This document shows, in pieces, positions 22,409-35,246 of a stretch of 64,000 bases of DNA. Made by a program: the position numbers and the translations under genes. The notes under the pieces are model-generated. The model ran no database searches. It saw only the letters and a list, made by a program, of their open reading frames with translations, and was not told the origin of the DNA. Each line of letters begins with the position of its first letter. Within the stretch, counting starts at the first letter, position 1. Source of the stretch: Ananas comosus (Eukaryota > Streptophyta > Magnoliopsida > Poales > Bromeliaceae); contig NC_033639.1 of the NCBI RefSeq assembly GCF_001540865.1, forward strand, positions 7,986,432 to 8,050,431, in the 5' to 3' direction.

Positions 22409-23053
22409 ATGGATTGGTACTCCTGGTTATCAAGAACCACCCTTGAGCCCTCTCTTGTGTATGAGTACGGCTTCATGTTCACCCGAAACGAGCTCGAGGG
22501 CGACGATGTCGCGTACTTCGACCACGAGTTCCTGAAGAGCATGGGCATCTCCATAGCCAAGCACAGGTTGGAGATCCTCAAGCTAGCCATGAAGGCCAAG
22601 AAGAAGAGTAGGGGAGGAGTCGGAGGAGGCTCCATGACCACTACTACTCAACACATGCACAAGCTCCTCACCACCGCTCTAAAGAGGACCAAGAGTTGCA
22701 TATCAAAGTACATGCACACATTGGTTCATCCGAACCGCCACGACTCCTCGTCGATCGTAATCGTGCGTGGAGATCGGCGGCGGGGAACGGAAGGGGTGCT
22801 TAAGAGGGATAGGAAGATGGTGGTGGTGCAACAAGGGAGGTTGATGTTCACAAATGGTGGTGTTAAGGTGAGTAGTAATTGTCCTTCTCCTCTATCAAGG
22901 AGTGCAACTAGTCCAATGGTGAGTAGTTGTCATTGTAAGAGTGGTGAGGGCGATGATGATGATGATAATGATGATGATGATGGGTATAGGGGGAGTAATG
23001 ATGGGAATACATTCAAGTGGGATTCAATGTTTAAGGATTTGAAGCCCACATGA
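22409..23053 (+). CDS. SAM (sterile alpha motif) domain protein
   Basis: Single-exon, 214 residues, starting at the ATG in a strong context (GCACCATGG). An in-frame codon three residues earlier is possible but weaker. The N-terminus (about residues 1-60) is a SAM domain of the plant type: DWYSWLSRT, LEPSLVYEYG, ENELE-like RNELEGDD, FDHEFLKSMGISIAKHRLEI. The rest is basic and low-complexity, with an acidic DDDDDNDDDDG run near residue 190. Related Arabidopsis proteins are annotated only as SAM domain-containing. SAM domains mediate protein-protein or, less often, RNA contacts, and no specific role can be assigned. The CT tract upstream and a GA tract downstream (about 23200-23230) frame the gene. 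Confidence 0.88.
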   Translation: MDWYSWLSRTTLEPSLVYEYGFMFTRNELEGDDVAYFDHEFLKSMGISIAKHRLEILKLAMKAKKKSRGGVGGGSMTTTTQHMHKLLTTALKRTKSCISKYMHTLVHPNRHDSSSIVIVRGDRRRGTEGVLKRDRKMVVVQQGRLMFTNGGVKVSSNCPSPLSRSATSPMVSSCHCKSGEGDDDDDNDDDDGYRGSNDGNTFKWDSMFKDLKPT

Positions 23054-23184
23054 TGATGAGTTTTATGTGAACCTAACTTTGTATGTGTTTGAGATGACCA
23101 TTTTCTTTTTCTTTTTCTTTTTTTGTTTTGTTTGGGATCCTTTTGGTGTGTAGGTTGGTAGTATATATTATTTCTCATATATAA

Positions 23185-23234
<50 letters not shown>

Positions 23235-24564
23235 AGGATATGAGATGTCATTACTCTTCATAAGTTGCAATTAAAGCTATTATTGGTTTGTGTTTTATGG
23301 TTTTCCCAATTGGAATTTTGCTTTGATTTCTTTTTTCTTTGTTTTTTTGTTTGAGTCAGATCCAAAAACTCTATAGCATGATTTCATATTGCTACTTCAA
23401 CTTATAAATAAACTAATTAAAAGGTTTTTATTCAACCACTAATTACTTCTTATTTCTGATTGTTTTTTTAAGCACACGCTAGTCGCATCAAAGAAAATGG
23501 CTTAATTAATAATGTAGCTGACACAATCAAACAAACAAAAAAAAGAAAAGAAAATCTAATCTAAACTTTTATTACAGTTCATGTCACAATCAGATGCGAA
23601 TGGTGACTTAAAGGTTAATTAGAGTATGTAGATTGCTTATGTTTACTTTTTCTTTCTTTTCTTTTTCCTTCTTTTCACTTTTTTGAAGTTGAAGTGCAAT
23701 CACTGTAAAAGTTCGCAAGAAGGGAATACATATATTTTCAATTAATTATGGTTTTCTCAAATAGCCTAAAAGAAAGGAATGCACCTATACAATCATGCCA
23801 AAGACCACTAATACTGCTACGACAAACGCACAAACAAAAACGAAAACGAAATGACGAACACGAAATAATCAAATCACAAATAAAAAAAAAAAAGAGCACA
23901 TAAATTTATGTGAAAAATTCTTTACAGAAAAATATTACGGGCGAGGGAAGAGGGAACTTCACTATCAAAAAAAGAAATACAATGTTCGAGTACAACCAAC
24001 CACCATCAGTCACCTCTAGGGCAAAAAACGAGAAAGGAAACTCTTAAAGGATTTCGGATCCGATCCAATCCAATCCGTACAGCGGAGCCCCCCGCACCCC
24101 GCACTCGGGCCTGTCAGCCCGAGCCTTCTGCTACCCACCACAGACATTTTTTTTTTCATTATTTTATTTTCAAATTAGTCGCACCGCGAAACTGTTGGTG
24201 AGTCGAAATTCCAAACTAAAGTCAATTATCAATTTTGAGTCACATCTAACAAATACTGTAGTTAGATGCCATTACAAATGCATCCCAACGTGATGAGTAG
24301 ATTCAAAGCTTGCTAAAAGGTAAATGTTATATTTGTGTATCTATATCTGCAGTACAAGAGAGTAATCATATAAAGATCAAAGCGCGTTCATAAATTCTCG
24401 AAAAAAAAGGGGGATAAAAAAAACTTACTAGCAAAAAATAAAAAGTTTATTTATGAGCTATTTGATCCATTCCTAGTGTTTCAGCTCTTAATAAACTTGT
24501 TTATTTGGACCAAATCACAATTGCATCAATTTGAGTACTCTCTTTCTTGCACAACTTTACATTC

Positions 24565-24790
24565 TATAGGATGGTTGGCATTAATTATTAATTTCAAAAG
24601 CTCGAGCTATTAGACAGATGTAATCAATTCACTTAAATAGACACGGCGCCCACAGATCTCAATAGTCATTCAGCCCTTCGGTTCAATCCAGTTTTTCGCC
24701 ATTTTAAATGCGACTCGGTCCAACCTACTTTTTTGCCACAAAGCAGGATGCTAGTTCCTCTAAGTCACCAAACTCTACACAAGAGCTGTT
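24565..24790. repeat. Dispersed repeat, copy 2
   Basis: Collinear with 20660-20900 over about 220 bp, at a similarity clear by eye. See that entry. Confidence 0.45.
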
Positions 24791-24939
24791 AGGAGCAGAA
24801 AATACCGGATGTATATGATGGCTAAGATCTTCTAAGGGAGGGCATCTTTCATTCTATAATTTCACTATATATAACTTGAATCGTTGCCCCACTTCTTGTG
24901 TGCTTTATTCTCTTTATTTTTTTAGTAAAAATATATAAA

Positions 24940-25275
24940 ACATATCTCAACTGTGGACCATTTTTAATTGACTATCCAATCTTTAAAAGTTTTGAGTTTA
25001 CTATCTAATCTTTTAATTTGTTTGATTTGAGTCAGTGAACTACACTTTACTTAAATGCGCTGTTTATTTTTACAATTTCAGTTAGTATAGTTCATGCAAT
25101 TTTCACAACTGTACATTTATTAAAGTAATAGAAAGCAAATTAAATTTTAAATTCAAATTGTCATTGACTAACTCAATTAAATCAAACAAATTGAAAAATT
25201 GAATAGTCAAATCAAATTTTTAAAAGATTAAATAATAGATTCAAAATGGTCTATAATTTTGAAAAGTTTTATACA
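24940..25275. mobile_element. Foldback MITE, family H
   Basis: The left half (CATATCTCAACTGTGGACCAT, then GACTATCCAATC and TTTGATTTGAGTCAGTGAAC) is mirrored in inverse by the right half (GACTAACTCAATTAAATCAAA, then GATTCAAAATGGTCTATAAT). Related copies at about 28605-28865, 40630-40850 and 44600-44950. Confidence 0.6.
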
Positions 25276-25334
25276 TTTTTACCTAATTTTTTCTCCCCAT
25301 TCTCTATTGTGTTTTGGAAAAAAAAAACTTAAGT

Positions 25335-25560
25335 GCGGAGCTCCCCAACGACGTATTGTTAAGGAGTCCCAATTCGTCGCCACGTGTCACTTTTATCTCT
25401 GTCCAATTATTATAATCCTACTCTTTACGGTTTAAATTTCTTTTTAAATTTTAGTATTAAAAAACATCCAACGAACTACTAGATAGATACAAAAGTAACA
25501 CGTGTCAACAGATCGGGAGTCCCCTAATGAGACATCGTTAAGGAGCTCCCTACTAAAATT
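25335..25560. mobile_element. Small TIR element (GGAGCTCCC ends)
   Basis: The left end has GGAGCTCCCCAACGACG then CGTTGTTAAGGAG-like text and CCACGTGTCACTTTTATCTC. The right end inverts this (GATAGATACAAAAGTAACACG, then GGAGTCCC and GTTAAGGAGCTCCC). About 225 bp. Confidence 0.5.
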
Positions 25561-25843
25561 TTATCCTGCTTCATTGGGAAGCTCCCTACAGAAATTTTAT
25601 CCAGCTCTTCGCATCCAAACTAGAATTTTCCAGACATTGTCGGGCAAAACAAGCACAAGATTCAGAAAAAGCGAAGGTCATGCATGTACAGTTTCTTCTT
25701 TCTCCTTTTTTTTTTTTTCTGGAAATGAATGCCATAAAATAACATGTAACCCTCAAATTCTCTTCTACTGTAATCAGACTTTACACTCAGCAAACCCATC
25801 ATCATTGTTGCCACCATCCTCTTTAATTACTTTGTTGCTTTTT

Positions 25844-25845
<2 letters not shown>

Positions 25846-25908
<63 letters not shown>
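25846..25908. repeat. (TA)n microsatellite
   Basis: About 60 bases of pure AT alternation. Confidence 0.95.
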
Positions 25909-25911
<3 letters not shown>

Positions 25912-26143
25912 TATATATATATTCTTAATTTGGATGTTTGTACTTTGCAGAACATGGTCTAATTAACCAGGCCAGATATGCTTGTGAAAAGTAGAGTGTG
26001 CAGCAAACCTCGTGCCTTTCTTAAGCATGACATTTTCTGAGAAAAGAAGGAAATTAAGAATTAAAATCTGAAGTTGCTTATCTTCTTTAGCAAATAATTA
26101 TTATTGTGCTCTTCCATCTCATAGCATATTAGCTGTCTCTCTT

Positions 26144-26169
26144 CCCCCCCCCCCCCCTCCCCCCCCCCC
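26144..26169. repeat. C-homopolymer tract
   Basis: Two C runs of more than 10 bases separated by a single T. The exact length is likely to be unreliable in any assembly. Confidence 0.85.
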
Positions 26170-27969
26170 TCTTTTTCTCTGTTTTTACCAATAGCAATAT
26201 TACAAATTTTAAGATCTAATAGCAGGAGTTCCACTAAAAAGGTACCAGATTCTGTTGTATAAAGAAATTTTGAAAAGATTTAGTATATGCAGTATGCTCA
26301 AATAACACTTTATTGAATGACACTATACCTTACAACAGAGCTAAATATGTTTTTCATCTCATGATAGAGATTGAAAGAAAATACAAGGTGACAACCTACT
26401 CCCCGCAAATGACCAGAGGTATTGAATTCAAGTTTAATTGAAAGTCCGCATCTTGCGCATATTAAAAGTTTCGACCCCAAAACATGAAGCAAATGTTGAA
26501 CATAAAAAGATAATAACACAACGAAAGCAGTTGTTTCTTAGTTGTTTCGTAATTCTCTATCATGATCACCTAAATTTGGCTGCTGGAATAGTTTTACTAC
26601 AAAAACTAGTGACCAAACTTAGAAACCTTCAATGGCGACAAACTAAATATATATAAGAAAAATGAAATTCTAAACTCCAAAAGTAAAGGCTCCAATTTCT
26701 ATGAATTGAACCCATTAGGGGTCATATAACATAAGTATCACTATTGCTTCTTCGAACAATCTAATTCTCAAATAATACTTCTGTAGAATCTCCGGGTAAG
26801 CCAAACAATCTAGTTTACCAATCTATCATTAGAAAACACTCTTCCTAAATAGGCCAGTATGGGGGGAACATCATTTCCTAGATTAGATTAAAGTGAAAAG
26901 AAAATTGGGTTTTAAAAAAGGGCAATTTTCAAGATCAGTACATATAACTGCATCATAAAATTTCAGTGGTATTATTTGTTAAATTATGATGGCTCATACA
27001 TTAAACACCATAGTAAAGTAAAATAAATGGTCTAGATCATAATTTTATATAGATCCACCACAAATACATAAGTGGTTTGGAAATTTCATGGGGATATATT
27101 CCACCACAAGTATACTGTCACCAAGTACACATATCCTAGTCAAACTTGGTAACAAAATAAAAAGGGAAATAATCAAGAACACATAATAAATGTTATTAAT
27201 TATGTTCATGATTTTGTTCTCTCTCTCTCTTTTGAGAACAAACTAATCAGTAATCACACACCTGGACCTTTAACAATCAATAGCAATTAATTTATGTCCA
27301 TTCATACACCTTCTGGAGAGATCCTTATAAGCTTCCTCATCACAAGAATTTAATTTGAGAGAGAGAATTGATTCTACTTATATTCTACAAATTAAATGTA
27401 GAATGAAAAGAAATAACAGTGCAATTAATGCAACAAACTAGTCATCAATTCTCATTAATATTGGCATTCCATGATGATGTGCATTTTCTTCACCCAATTC
27501 CACAGGTGTTCTAAGGCAAGTGAAAAAAACACAAGGGGGATTTATGTAAAATCTTGTTTCTTATGCTCTAGAACTCAACAGTAATTAATATTTAATTTCC
27601 TCTTTTTTTTTTCCTTCTATTTTTATCCTGAAAATGAGCTACTTCATGCTCAACTTTTCATTGCAGTGGACCAGCTACCAGATTGAGAAAAGAAGCAAAA
27701 AAAAAGAAAAATAGAAAAAAAGATGATGATGATGATGATGATGATGATGATATTCCTCCAATCTAAAATAACAAAAAATTTAACTTATTTTCCCTAAATA
27801 ATAAATAAAAATGTATAATAATCACTAACTTAATTTGATGTAATCATGCACTCACCAGAATATCAGGCCTAAAAAATCGATCTAATAGAAAACAGCCACA
27901 CATCTACCCAACACTAAAAGAATAGTTTGTGATTATAACAAACAAAAAAAGAAAATTGATTTAAGATTC

Positions 27970-28332
27970 TCATGAGTACTGTTTCACTGCATGCGCCGCT
28001 GCAACTTCCTGATCTCTACCATTCAAAATACAAAACCTGGAAGGCTTGGGCTCGAAATTCCACCTCCGTCGCAGTTGGCGGCTCGACGGCCGAATGATTG
28101 CCTGCACGACGAGGGCTGCTCTTGTCGACCGAGACTTCGTTTGCGGAGGCAGAGGCGGAGGCGGCGGGCGGCATGGGCAGTAGTGCCTGTTGCTGGTGCT
28201 CCTGTGCAGCTTGCACCGGAACGAGCCAGGGTGCGTCGTCGGCGCACAGAGGCAGATGTTGCGCTTTGCAGAAGAAGAAGAAGAAGAAGATGATGATGAT
28301 GATGATGATGATGAGTTTATTGCAGAAGCCAT
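27970..28332 (-). CDS. Small serine-rich protein, CLCxPTTHPGSFRC type
   Basis: Single-exon, 120 residues. The start ATGGCTTCTGC is followed by a 15-residue serine run (residues 7-21). Next come CLCAPTTHPGSFRC and KLHR (about residues 27-44), the hallmark of a small plant family annotated as serine-rich protein-related, whose molecular role is unknown to me. The C-terminal half is basic and holds ALVVQAIIRPSSRQLRRR. The Cys/His residues could bind metal, but this is only inference. The 5' UTR contains a (CCA)n run (28340-28375), and the serine run is itself a TCA/TCT microsatellite, so its length may vary between individuals. Other long frames here are shadows of this gene. Confidence 0.82.
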   Translation of the reverse strand: MASAINSSSSSSSSSSSSSSSAKRNICLCAPTTHPGSFRCKLHRSTSNRHYCPCRPPPPPLPPQTKSRSTRAALVVQAIIRPSSRQLRRRWNFEPKPSRFCILNGRDQEVAAAHAVKQYS

Positions 28333-28379
28333 GAATATATGGTGGTGGTGGTGGTGGTGGTGGTGGTGGTGTATGTAGT

Positions 28380-29445
28380 AAGTAATATATAGTAGTGTGT
28401 TAGTAGTATATGTGTGTGGGGCTTTTTTGTCTAGCTATTTGTAACTGCTTTTGCTTCTTTGGTGGGTTGGTTGTTCTCCAGCACTTTAATAAGTAGGTAA
28501 GCAGATTACTGCAGTTTTGTTGTTCACTGTAACTGCACTGACAAGGGGGTTTTCAGAAAAGTTTTGAGGAGAAATGGATAAATATGGTTAAGATCTTTTG
28601 ATAAAAACGTACATAACTTACGTGAACTATGGACAAAATTTTGATTTGGCTATCCAGCCTATCAAAATTTTGATTTCAATTCATTTGATTTGAGTCACTC
28701 AACGGCAATAATTGTGAGAATTGCACGAAATATGCAAACTAAACCTATAAAGATAAAACGATGCATTCAAATTTTAAAATCAAAATGCGGTTGATGGAAA
28801 AATTGAAAGGTTGGGCAGCAAAAATCAAATTTTTGAAAGGTCGGTTTGAAACTATTTTTTTTCCTAGAAAATCCAATTGAAGCTATCAAACTTACTTTTT
28901 GGTTGCTATAAAATTCAAATTTGGAAAAAGAAAAGGTTGGTTTGATGGTTTTGACCTAGTTGGGACCAGCTCCAACCAACAAGTTTTCTCCATTACAAAT
29001 GTAAAACTCTTTATAACTATTGTTTCAACAATGGCTTCACATTTGCAAACAAAATATAATTCCCCCTAATAATTATTTTCTTAGTTATCTTGCTTAGATT
29101 AGGAGGATGATTAGGATTAATGTCATAAGCTATTAATGTCATAAGCTAATCCTTCTGCTAAATTGGATTTCATTTGAAGCCCATAGTTTGAGAGGCACAG
29201 AAACCCACAGTTGCAATGAAAACTGTGGGCTCTGAAAGAGTAGGTTCATGGAATCCTACTGACACTTACCTTTCCTATTCATGTTACTTTCCTGTTGTAG
29301 AGAAAATGTCACAGAGCCACATGCACCTCAAAATGCATTAAGCATTATACAATAGGCAAATAGTAGTTAGTGAGTGGTTTGACTTTTCAAATTTCACGCA
29401 TAGCATCAAATTTGAACTACTGTATCCAAGAATTGCTCGTGCCGA
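28380..29445. other. Upstream flank of serine-rich gene
   Basis: No gene. Contains a family H foldback relative at about 28605-28865 (AACTATGGACAAAATTTTG and its inverse). The first 150 bp hold GT-rich sequence that is probably leader/promoter of the minus-strand gene. Confidence 0.4.
28605..28865. mobile_element. Foldback MITE, family H, copy 2
   Basis: GTGAACTATGGACAAAATTT at left, ATTTGATTTGAGTCACTCAAC in the middle and AAATTTTTGAAAGGTCGGTTT at right, with inverted pairing. Relative of 24940-25275. Confidence 0.55.
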
Positions 29446-29447
29446 TC

Positions 29448-30107
29448 ATGCCATACCATGCTGAGGCTGTGCCGCTTGTGCCATACCATGCTGAGGCTAT
29501 GCCGACATGTCAAACAAAACTATGGCGAACGGCATAAAAAAAACAAGTCTTTTTTAACATTTTAGATTATTTTTGAATTTTTTTGAGATAAAGAGATTGT
29601 ATGATGGTTTTTTAATCTTATAAATTTGCTAACTTTTTGGACCAAATAATTGGACCATATATAGTGAAAAAAAGTACAAATTTGGAGATGGCTCCCAACT
29701 TCTTTTATCTTTTTTGATCTAGTGATGATAGTGTCTTCTTTCAGTTTTTTTTTTCCCGATCAATTTTGATTATAATTTCTTCTTTGTGAATATACTTTTA
29801 TATCATGTATAAATAGTATTCATGAGTTGTTAAGATCTACAATTCTATTCTACAGAATAGAGAACTCTACAAAATATTAACACTTGAACTACTTTTTAAG
29901 GCATCAAGAGATATTACAACTCTCTAAGAAACTACTTTTTCATTAAAAATTATTTTTTTAAAAAAATATCTATACCAATCCGTGCTAGTATGCTAATTGC
30001 GTGCCACTGGCACAGAGGGCCGTGCCGACATTGGCACAAGCCTGTTGCTATGCTGTGCCGTGCCGGCATACCGGTACATCCCGTACCACTGACACGGCAA
30101 TCCTTGC
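29448..30107. mobile_element. TIR element with TGCCGTGCCGGCAT repeats
   Basis: Ends CAAGAATTGCTCGTGCCGATC and the inverse of CAAGGATTGCCGTGTCAGTGG. Many GTGCCG/CGGCAC repeats lie near both ends and the middle is AT-rich. It resembles non-autonomous hAT elements with GC subterminal repeats. No clean target duplication found. Confidence 0.5.
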
Positions 30108-30368
30108 TGCTCAACGAATTTCACACACACGCATAGCAAGTCAACAGAATCAGAGCCACTCTGATCTTCTAATTACCAGAAACTTTTATGACAAAGAAGA
30201 AATAATTGTCGTAATCTACCAAGTAAATCAGGAACATTAACAGTATCAACGAATTTTACCTCAACTTTTATTTCTTGCCTTGTCAATAAACAAAATTAAC
30301 CAGTTTCTTGTTGATATACAATTACAATACTTACAAGGAGAGAAAATATACAATGTACCTGATTGAGC

Positions 30369-33300
30369 TCATGGCTTTTGCGCCGAGAACATGATAAAAG
30401 CCCTCTGAACTTTGCTGCTATAATTGATTAGCCCGCACGATTTGCACAAATCTTTGATCTCTTTCTCAGTAAAGTAACTGTAGCTATTAGTGACTTGCCC
30501 GAAAAGCTGCAATATATATCAGATAAAAGTATTCAGTTCAACTGATTTTGCATGGAAAATGTGACTTGCAATTAGCTAATAACCTGTCTGAGAGGCCTCA
30601 GTGCTTCATTATAGAAGGGAGTATTCAATGGCGATGATAAGAAGGTAGTGGCCACGAAGATGCCACCACTTCTTAGGACCCGACTTATTTCAGCTACCTG
30701 GTAAAGATCATTGGAATCGTTGGTCTTGCACTAAGTAACCAAAATGTCATTACATTACAACATGTTATTTGTCAATTGAATAAATTCCTATCAAACTTAT
30801 CACTAATTACGGAAATACTAACAAATTGTACCTTGTTACTCGTTTTGATTGAATCAAAACCAAAAATTGGTTACTCCATTGTATTTGTGATGATCCTAGT
30901 CTGATGAGATACCTCCAATGGCATTCACATTGTATTCTAAATCAAACAGATCTCACACACTAAGGCATAAAAGTACAAATTTCTCATGGATTCAGGATCT
31001 CTAAAAAGTGTTAACTTCAGGGATTTTATCTTATTCAAATGGCTGGTTAGTACCCAACCCCCCCCAAAAAAAAGTGTTCACAATACAACATAAATCCTCT
31101 AGAAATAACCCTACTCAACCTCATTCTAAAAAACGTTAAATCTCTTGTGCCATAAAAATCCCGACTCCCAAGTCTAAATATGGCAATCAATCGTCTGCAA
31201 CTCCTGCCTATCTGCTTGTGTAAGAAATCTTTCAGCATATTTGTGCCCTTCTTGTGAGACAATTATACTACTATTTTCGACAAACTTCATCAGACCTACC
31301 TGGGAAGAGTTAAAAATTTCATGTCATATCATGACCAACAAATGGAACAATTTTTCCATCTGTTATCACTAAATTCGCTAAGCCACAATGGTTGAAGAAA
31401 TCAAAAACAACCAAAAGGCTAACCTATCATCATCAACATAAGCCAGAATTAAATTGATATTAAATTATCATAAAATTCCGTAGAGAAGTCCTGAGATTCC
31501 AAGATAATTCTAACTGGAATTAAATTAAGGTCTGATTAAACACATGATGGTGGTGCAAAGTCCATTGAAATTCGAACCAACAAATGAATATAAAAAAAGA
31601 ACATTATCCTCTCCAAGATGTGTATTTTTAATCAGTAGATCAAGGCCATCATCCTCTTCTAGATGATAAAACAGAGTGGTTTTATTACTAAAGATTCTTT
31701 TGGCTTAACTACAGCAAGCAAATTTGCAACTCTATCATCTGTTTTGCAAACTTCGAAAAATTCTTTAACTGATAACAAAATAATCGGGCGTAATTATATT
31801 GATTTGTTAATAACAATGATAAATTTCTTTATCTCCCAAGTCCAACCTGAACAAAACACTGCTGATACATCAGACACTTTCTAAGTTATACTTTTGTTTA
31901 TTTTGATGCCATTCAAGAAAGGAAAAAAAAAAAAAAAAAAAAAACTTAAGCATGTGATTTGTTTCAATATATAAAAAATAAGGAATGTATGCTTACTGCA
32001 TTTGAAGGAGAGGGCCAACAATGCAGGGCAGCACCTGCATGAATTGCATCAACTGAACATGATCTAAAAGGAAGTCTTGAAACATCTGCCCTTACAAGAG
32101 CAAGATTGCTGTAAACAGTAAAAAAGGAAAAAAAAAAAAAAAAAGTGCATAGTTAAGGCACACAAAAATTCTAGCACAAATTTGGATTAAAACTACAATC
32201 GGATCATACATTTTGATAGATACTATGATGCCATTGAATAGTAATTTCTAAATTAGAGATATTTGCAAGGACCGAAACTGTCCACTAGTAGTAGCAACTT
32301 GTTGAGTTTGAACCATTAGCTAATGACGGACTATTGTAGTGAGACATTATTAGTCCGATATGCTCGATTATTTAGTATGATAAGAACCCACTTACGTATT
32401 TAAGAGAGTTTCATCTTGCTTAATGAATTCGTAGCATTGGCGAAGCATATTCTCCGAAAAATCCAAGGCAATAACAGCAGAGTAAGACCCAGATTTTGCA
32501 AATTTTCTAGAGAATAAGCCACTCCCACAGCTCACATCCACGAGCAGACCACCAGCTACTGGTTGGAAGTAATCTTGAGCCATCTTGAACTGCCAAATCC
32601 AGCGATAGACCTGTTAGTTTGTTCGTTGACGCATGGATATTTCTATACCGTGATTGTATGTGAATCATATCTCGGTATTCTAATTCAATTTCTTTGTGTT
32701 CATGATGATGCCAGAAAGCCAAACTACAATAATCACAGAATGTACCTCTTCATCAGGACCAGGGAAGCCACTCCGGTTGAAGTTCTGACGCCATCCTCTT
32801 TCATAAAGAAACGAGACTAGTGGGCTCCTATATAAATGAGGAGAAAACAAAGGTATGCGGTAAGCAAACATGACTTGTTTAACATTCAGATCCCAAAAGG
32901 CAAGATGTAGTTTGATGGCAAAGAGTCATGGAAGGAAGATAAAAAAGGATAACTCTGTCAATCATTAAGACGTCTAACATGACCTAATACTTCAGTTATG
33001 GGGTGGGTATGTCTTTACAAACTTTCTTCTTTTATTTTGACTAAAAGACATACAGTGATTCCTTATGTAATTGTCTACTAAAGAGAGGAAAGGTACAGAG
33101 ATAGACACAGCCGGCCCTAGCATATACCGTTGCTACACGAAAATAACAATTCATACATCTCTCACCATCATGACCTATATCAAAAGAAATACATATAACA
33201 CCCTACAAAGAAAAAAAATAATAAGAAGAAGAAAAAAAAAGTACTAATTACTAAAAGAAACACTCCAACTAAAATCTCTGTGATTCATAACTGCGCAGAA

Positions 33301-35037
33301 TTTGCTAAGCATACTCTTGGAGATTGCGCTCTTGCACGTGGCCAAATACGAAAGTTAGAATCGTATATCAATCTTCCTTTATCACTAAAATGATAAAAAA
33401 GAAACACGATTTACGTACTCTAATTCTTTACATATTGGTCATGTCAAGAATCAAGATCCTCATGCTAATACAGTCTTAATCTAGACCACAAAGGCTAACA
33501 TTGACTATAATCATAACTAAAAGCTCCAGCATGCTCAGAGGCAACAACGTCAATGAAGGCCCTGTCATGAGTCAACTCCTACATACAAATTATTATCAAA
33601 TTTACTTCAAATACATTGAACCCAAACTCAGAGCATGCAAAACAATCGACAATGGATAGCAAAATGGAAAAACAATAGCATTTAAAGAGCTTCTTGTTAA
33701 ACCTAAATAGCTCTGTTCTAGCAGGTTTCACTTCACTGTACTCCGTAGTTCCTGAAGTAATAGTAAGGTCCAAGAAGACATCTTTACTCGTAAATGACTT
33801 GTTGCATTTTGCACACTTGAATCCAGACCTATAGATCGCGGACCTGCAGAGAATTTTAACTTCTTAACCAAATACTCAGAAGTCAAACAATCAAATGAAT
33901 AGAAGAAACATCAATACATACAAGTTTAAGCCCGAAGGTCCTTTTCTTATCAGTGGCTCATAGCAAATCGGGCATGCAAGGAAGTCGGTTTCTAAAGAAC
34001 TGCTGCGCCGAACATGAGTTTCCTGAAAAGAAGTCATCTCATGAGAATATCTCATTCAACTTTAGCCCAATTACACTTCAGCACCTGAACTTCATAAAGT
34101 AATAAAACCTAGATAAATTTTTAGTTTGTTTCAACCAATCACCCAGTCACAATTGCTACTATATTTCTTGTAACTAATTACAGCATGTGTTATTAAACTT
34201 GGCCCACTAGAAGTGAAGTTCATATCACCTGATTTCATTTTTTGAATATCTTCGACGAATTTAGAGGTACTTGAGTAGACTCAAATGTTGGGGAAAACTA
34301 AAAAAATTTGCAATGATTGAAGTGAATTGAAAGTTAATATAGGCTTCTTCTTTTTTTTAACTATCTCTTTTAATTTTGAGTGACTAAGTGTAATCGAGCG
34401 AAAGCTGAGGGATCCAGCAATTTTTCCAGTTCCAATATGCAGAGAACACATTTAAAATAATTGCAAGAAAGAAAAATCAAGCATGTAAGTGAAAATTAGA
34501 TGTGAAATTCTTTGAGTAATCAGCTAAAGCATGTTAATTCCACTCTATCAATCCTCCTCAAAATGTTTATCTCAACCACTTCACACGTCGCACTAAAAGT
34601 TGAGAAATAAGCGCAATACTATTGCTACTCCCACGTGTAGTCCCACATATAGTCATATAATCAAACGTCTAGAGCGCACAACCAGACACGCTTAATTTTG
34701 TCTCGTTCTCGTGCAAAAGTCGCATGCACGGATCAATTTAAAGGAGCAATTTTTGCACAAATTGGGGCGATTAGTTGGATTCTAAGAAGGAATAACGAGA
34801 AAAGGATGGATCTGTGAAGGCTATCCAATTGGAGCGCACCGTCTCTAGAGCTGCAGCGGCGGCGGCGCGGGCTCCGGCGCGCCGGAGCAAGCGAAGAGGA
34901 AGGGTGCGGGGGCGGAGGCGGAGGAGCCATGGCGGGGGATCGGGGCGGAGAGGGAGGAGAGGGTTTCGCAGGGGAGCGTGGAACGAGCGATGGGAGGAGG
35001 AGAGGGTTGGGGACGACGCCATTGTTGCCACCTCCAT
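30369..35037 (-). CDS. Plastid class I methyltransferase (At1g78140/At2g41040-like)
   Basis: Eight exons on the minus strand: 35037-34840, 34022-33922, 33843-33703, 32827-32746, 32589-32396, 32108-31997, 30697-30584 and 30506-30369. All junctions are GT-AG and in phase, giving 359 residues, about the usual family length. Exon 1 is very GC-rich and encodes a Ser/Arg/Pro-rich chloroplast transit peptide. A second ATG five codons in (35022) has the better context and may be the true start. A CxxC pair (CPICYEPL ... CAKCNKSF) may bind zinc. LVDVSCGSGLFSRKFAKSG is the S-adenosylmethionine-binding motif I, followed by RADVSRLPF and GAALHCWPSPSNAVAEISRV. The C-terminus ends SCGLINYSSKVQ...FSAQKP, typical of the family. 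Arabidopsis relatives are reported in plastoglobules. The substrate is not established. Confidence 0.93.
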
Positions 35038-35039
35038 TG

Positions 35040-35070
<31 letters not shown>

Positions 35071-35246
35071 TTCTCTCGGAGATGGGAAATGGGGATCGTT
35101 GGGTTTTTTTTGGTGGGCGAAGGATCTTCCACGTAGGACGATGTGAACGGTTGATATTGGGTGGGCACACGTGTGATGATGCGACTAGGAATATTGAGGG
35201 AGATGGACGGCTCTGATGCACGGAAGATTTGGTTCCATTGCATTGG
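35038..35246 (-). promoter_or_regulatory. Short leader/promoter of methyltransferase gene
   Basis: Only about 210 bp separate the start codon from a hAT-like insertion. They include a (GA)n leader tract (about 35040-35066 on the plus strand as CT) and a G-box CACGTG at 35168-35173. The promoter has either been displaced or now lies partly within or beyond the transposon. Confidence 0.5.

Larger units (their letters stand above)
23060..27960. other. Gene-free region with repeats
   Basis: No supported gene. Contains a (GA)n tract (23201-23231), a dispersed repeat (24565-24790), a foldback element (24940-25275), a small TIR element (25335-25560), a long (TA)n (about 25846-25908), a C-homopolymer (26144-26169) and a (GAT)n run near 27722-27750. 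The remainder is AT-rich unique-looking sequence. Confidence 0.5.

Noticed and set aside
22354..22641. 95-codon minus-strand frame
   Set aside because: Antisense to the SAM-domain coding region, which has the recognisable domain.
27991..28378. Plus-strand frames over the serine-rich gene
   Set aside because: Shadows of the minus-strand gene, which alone carries a family motif.
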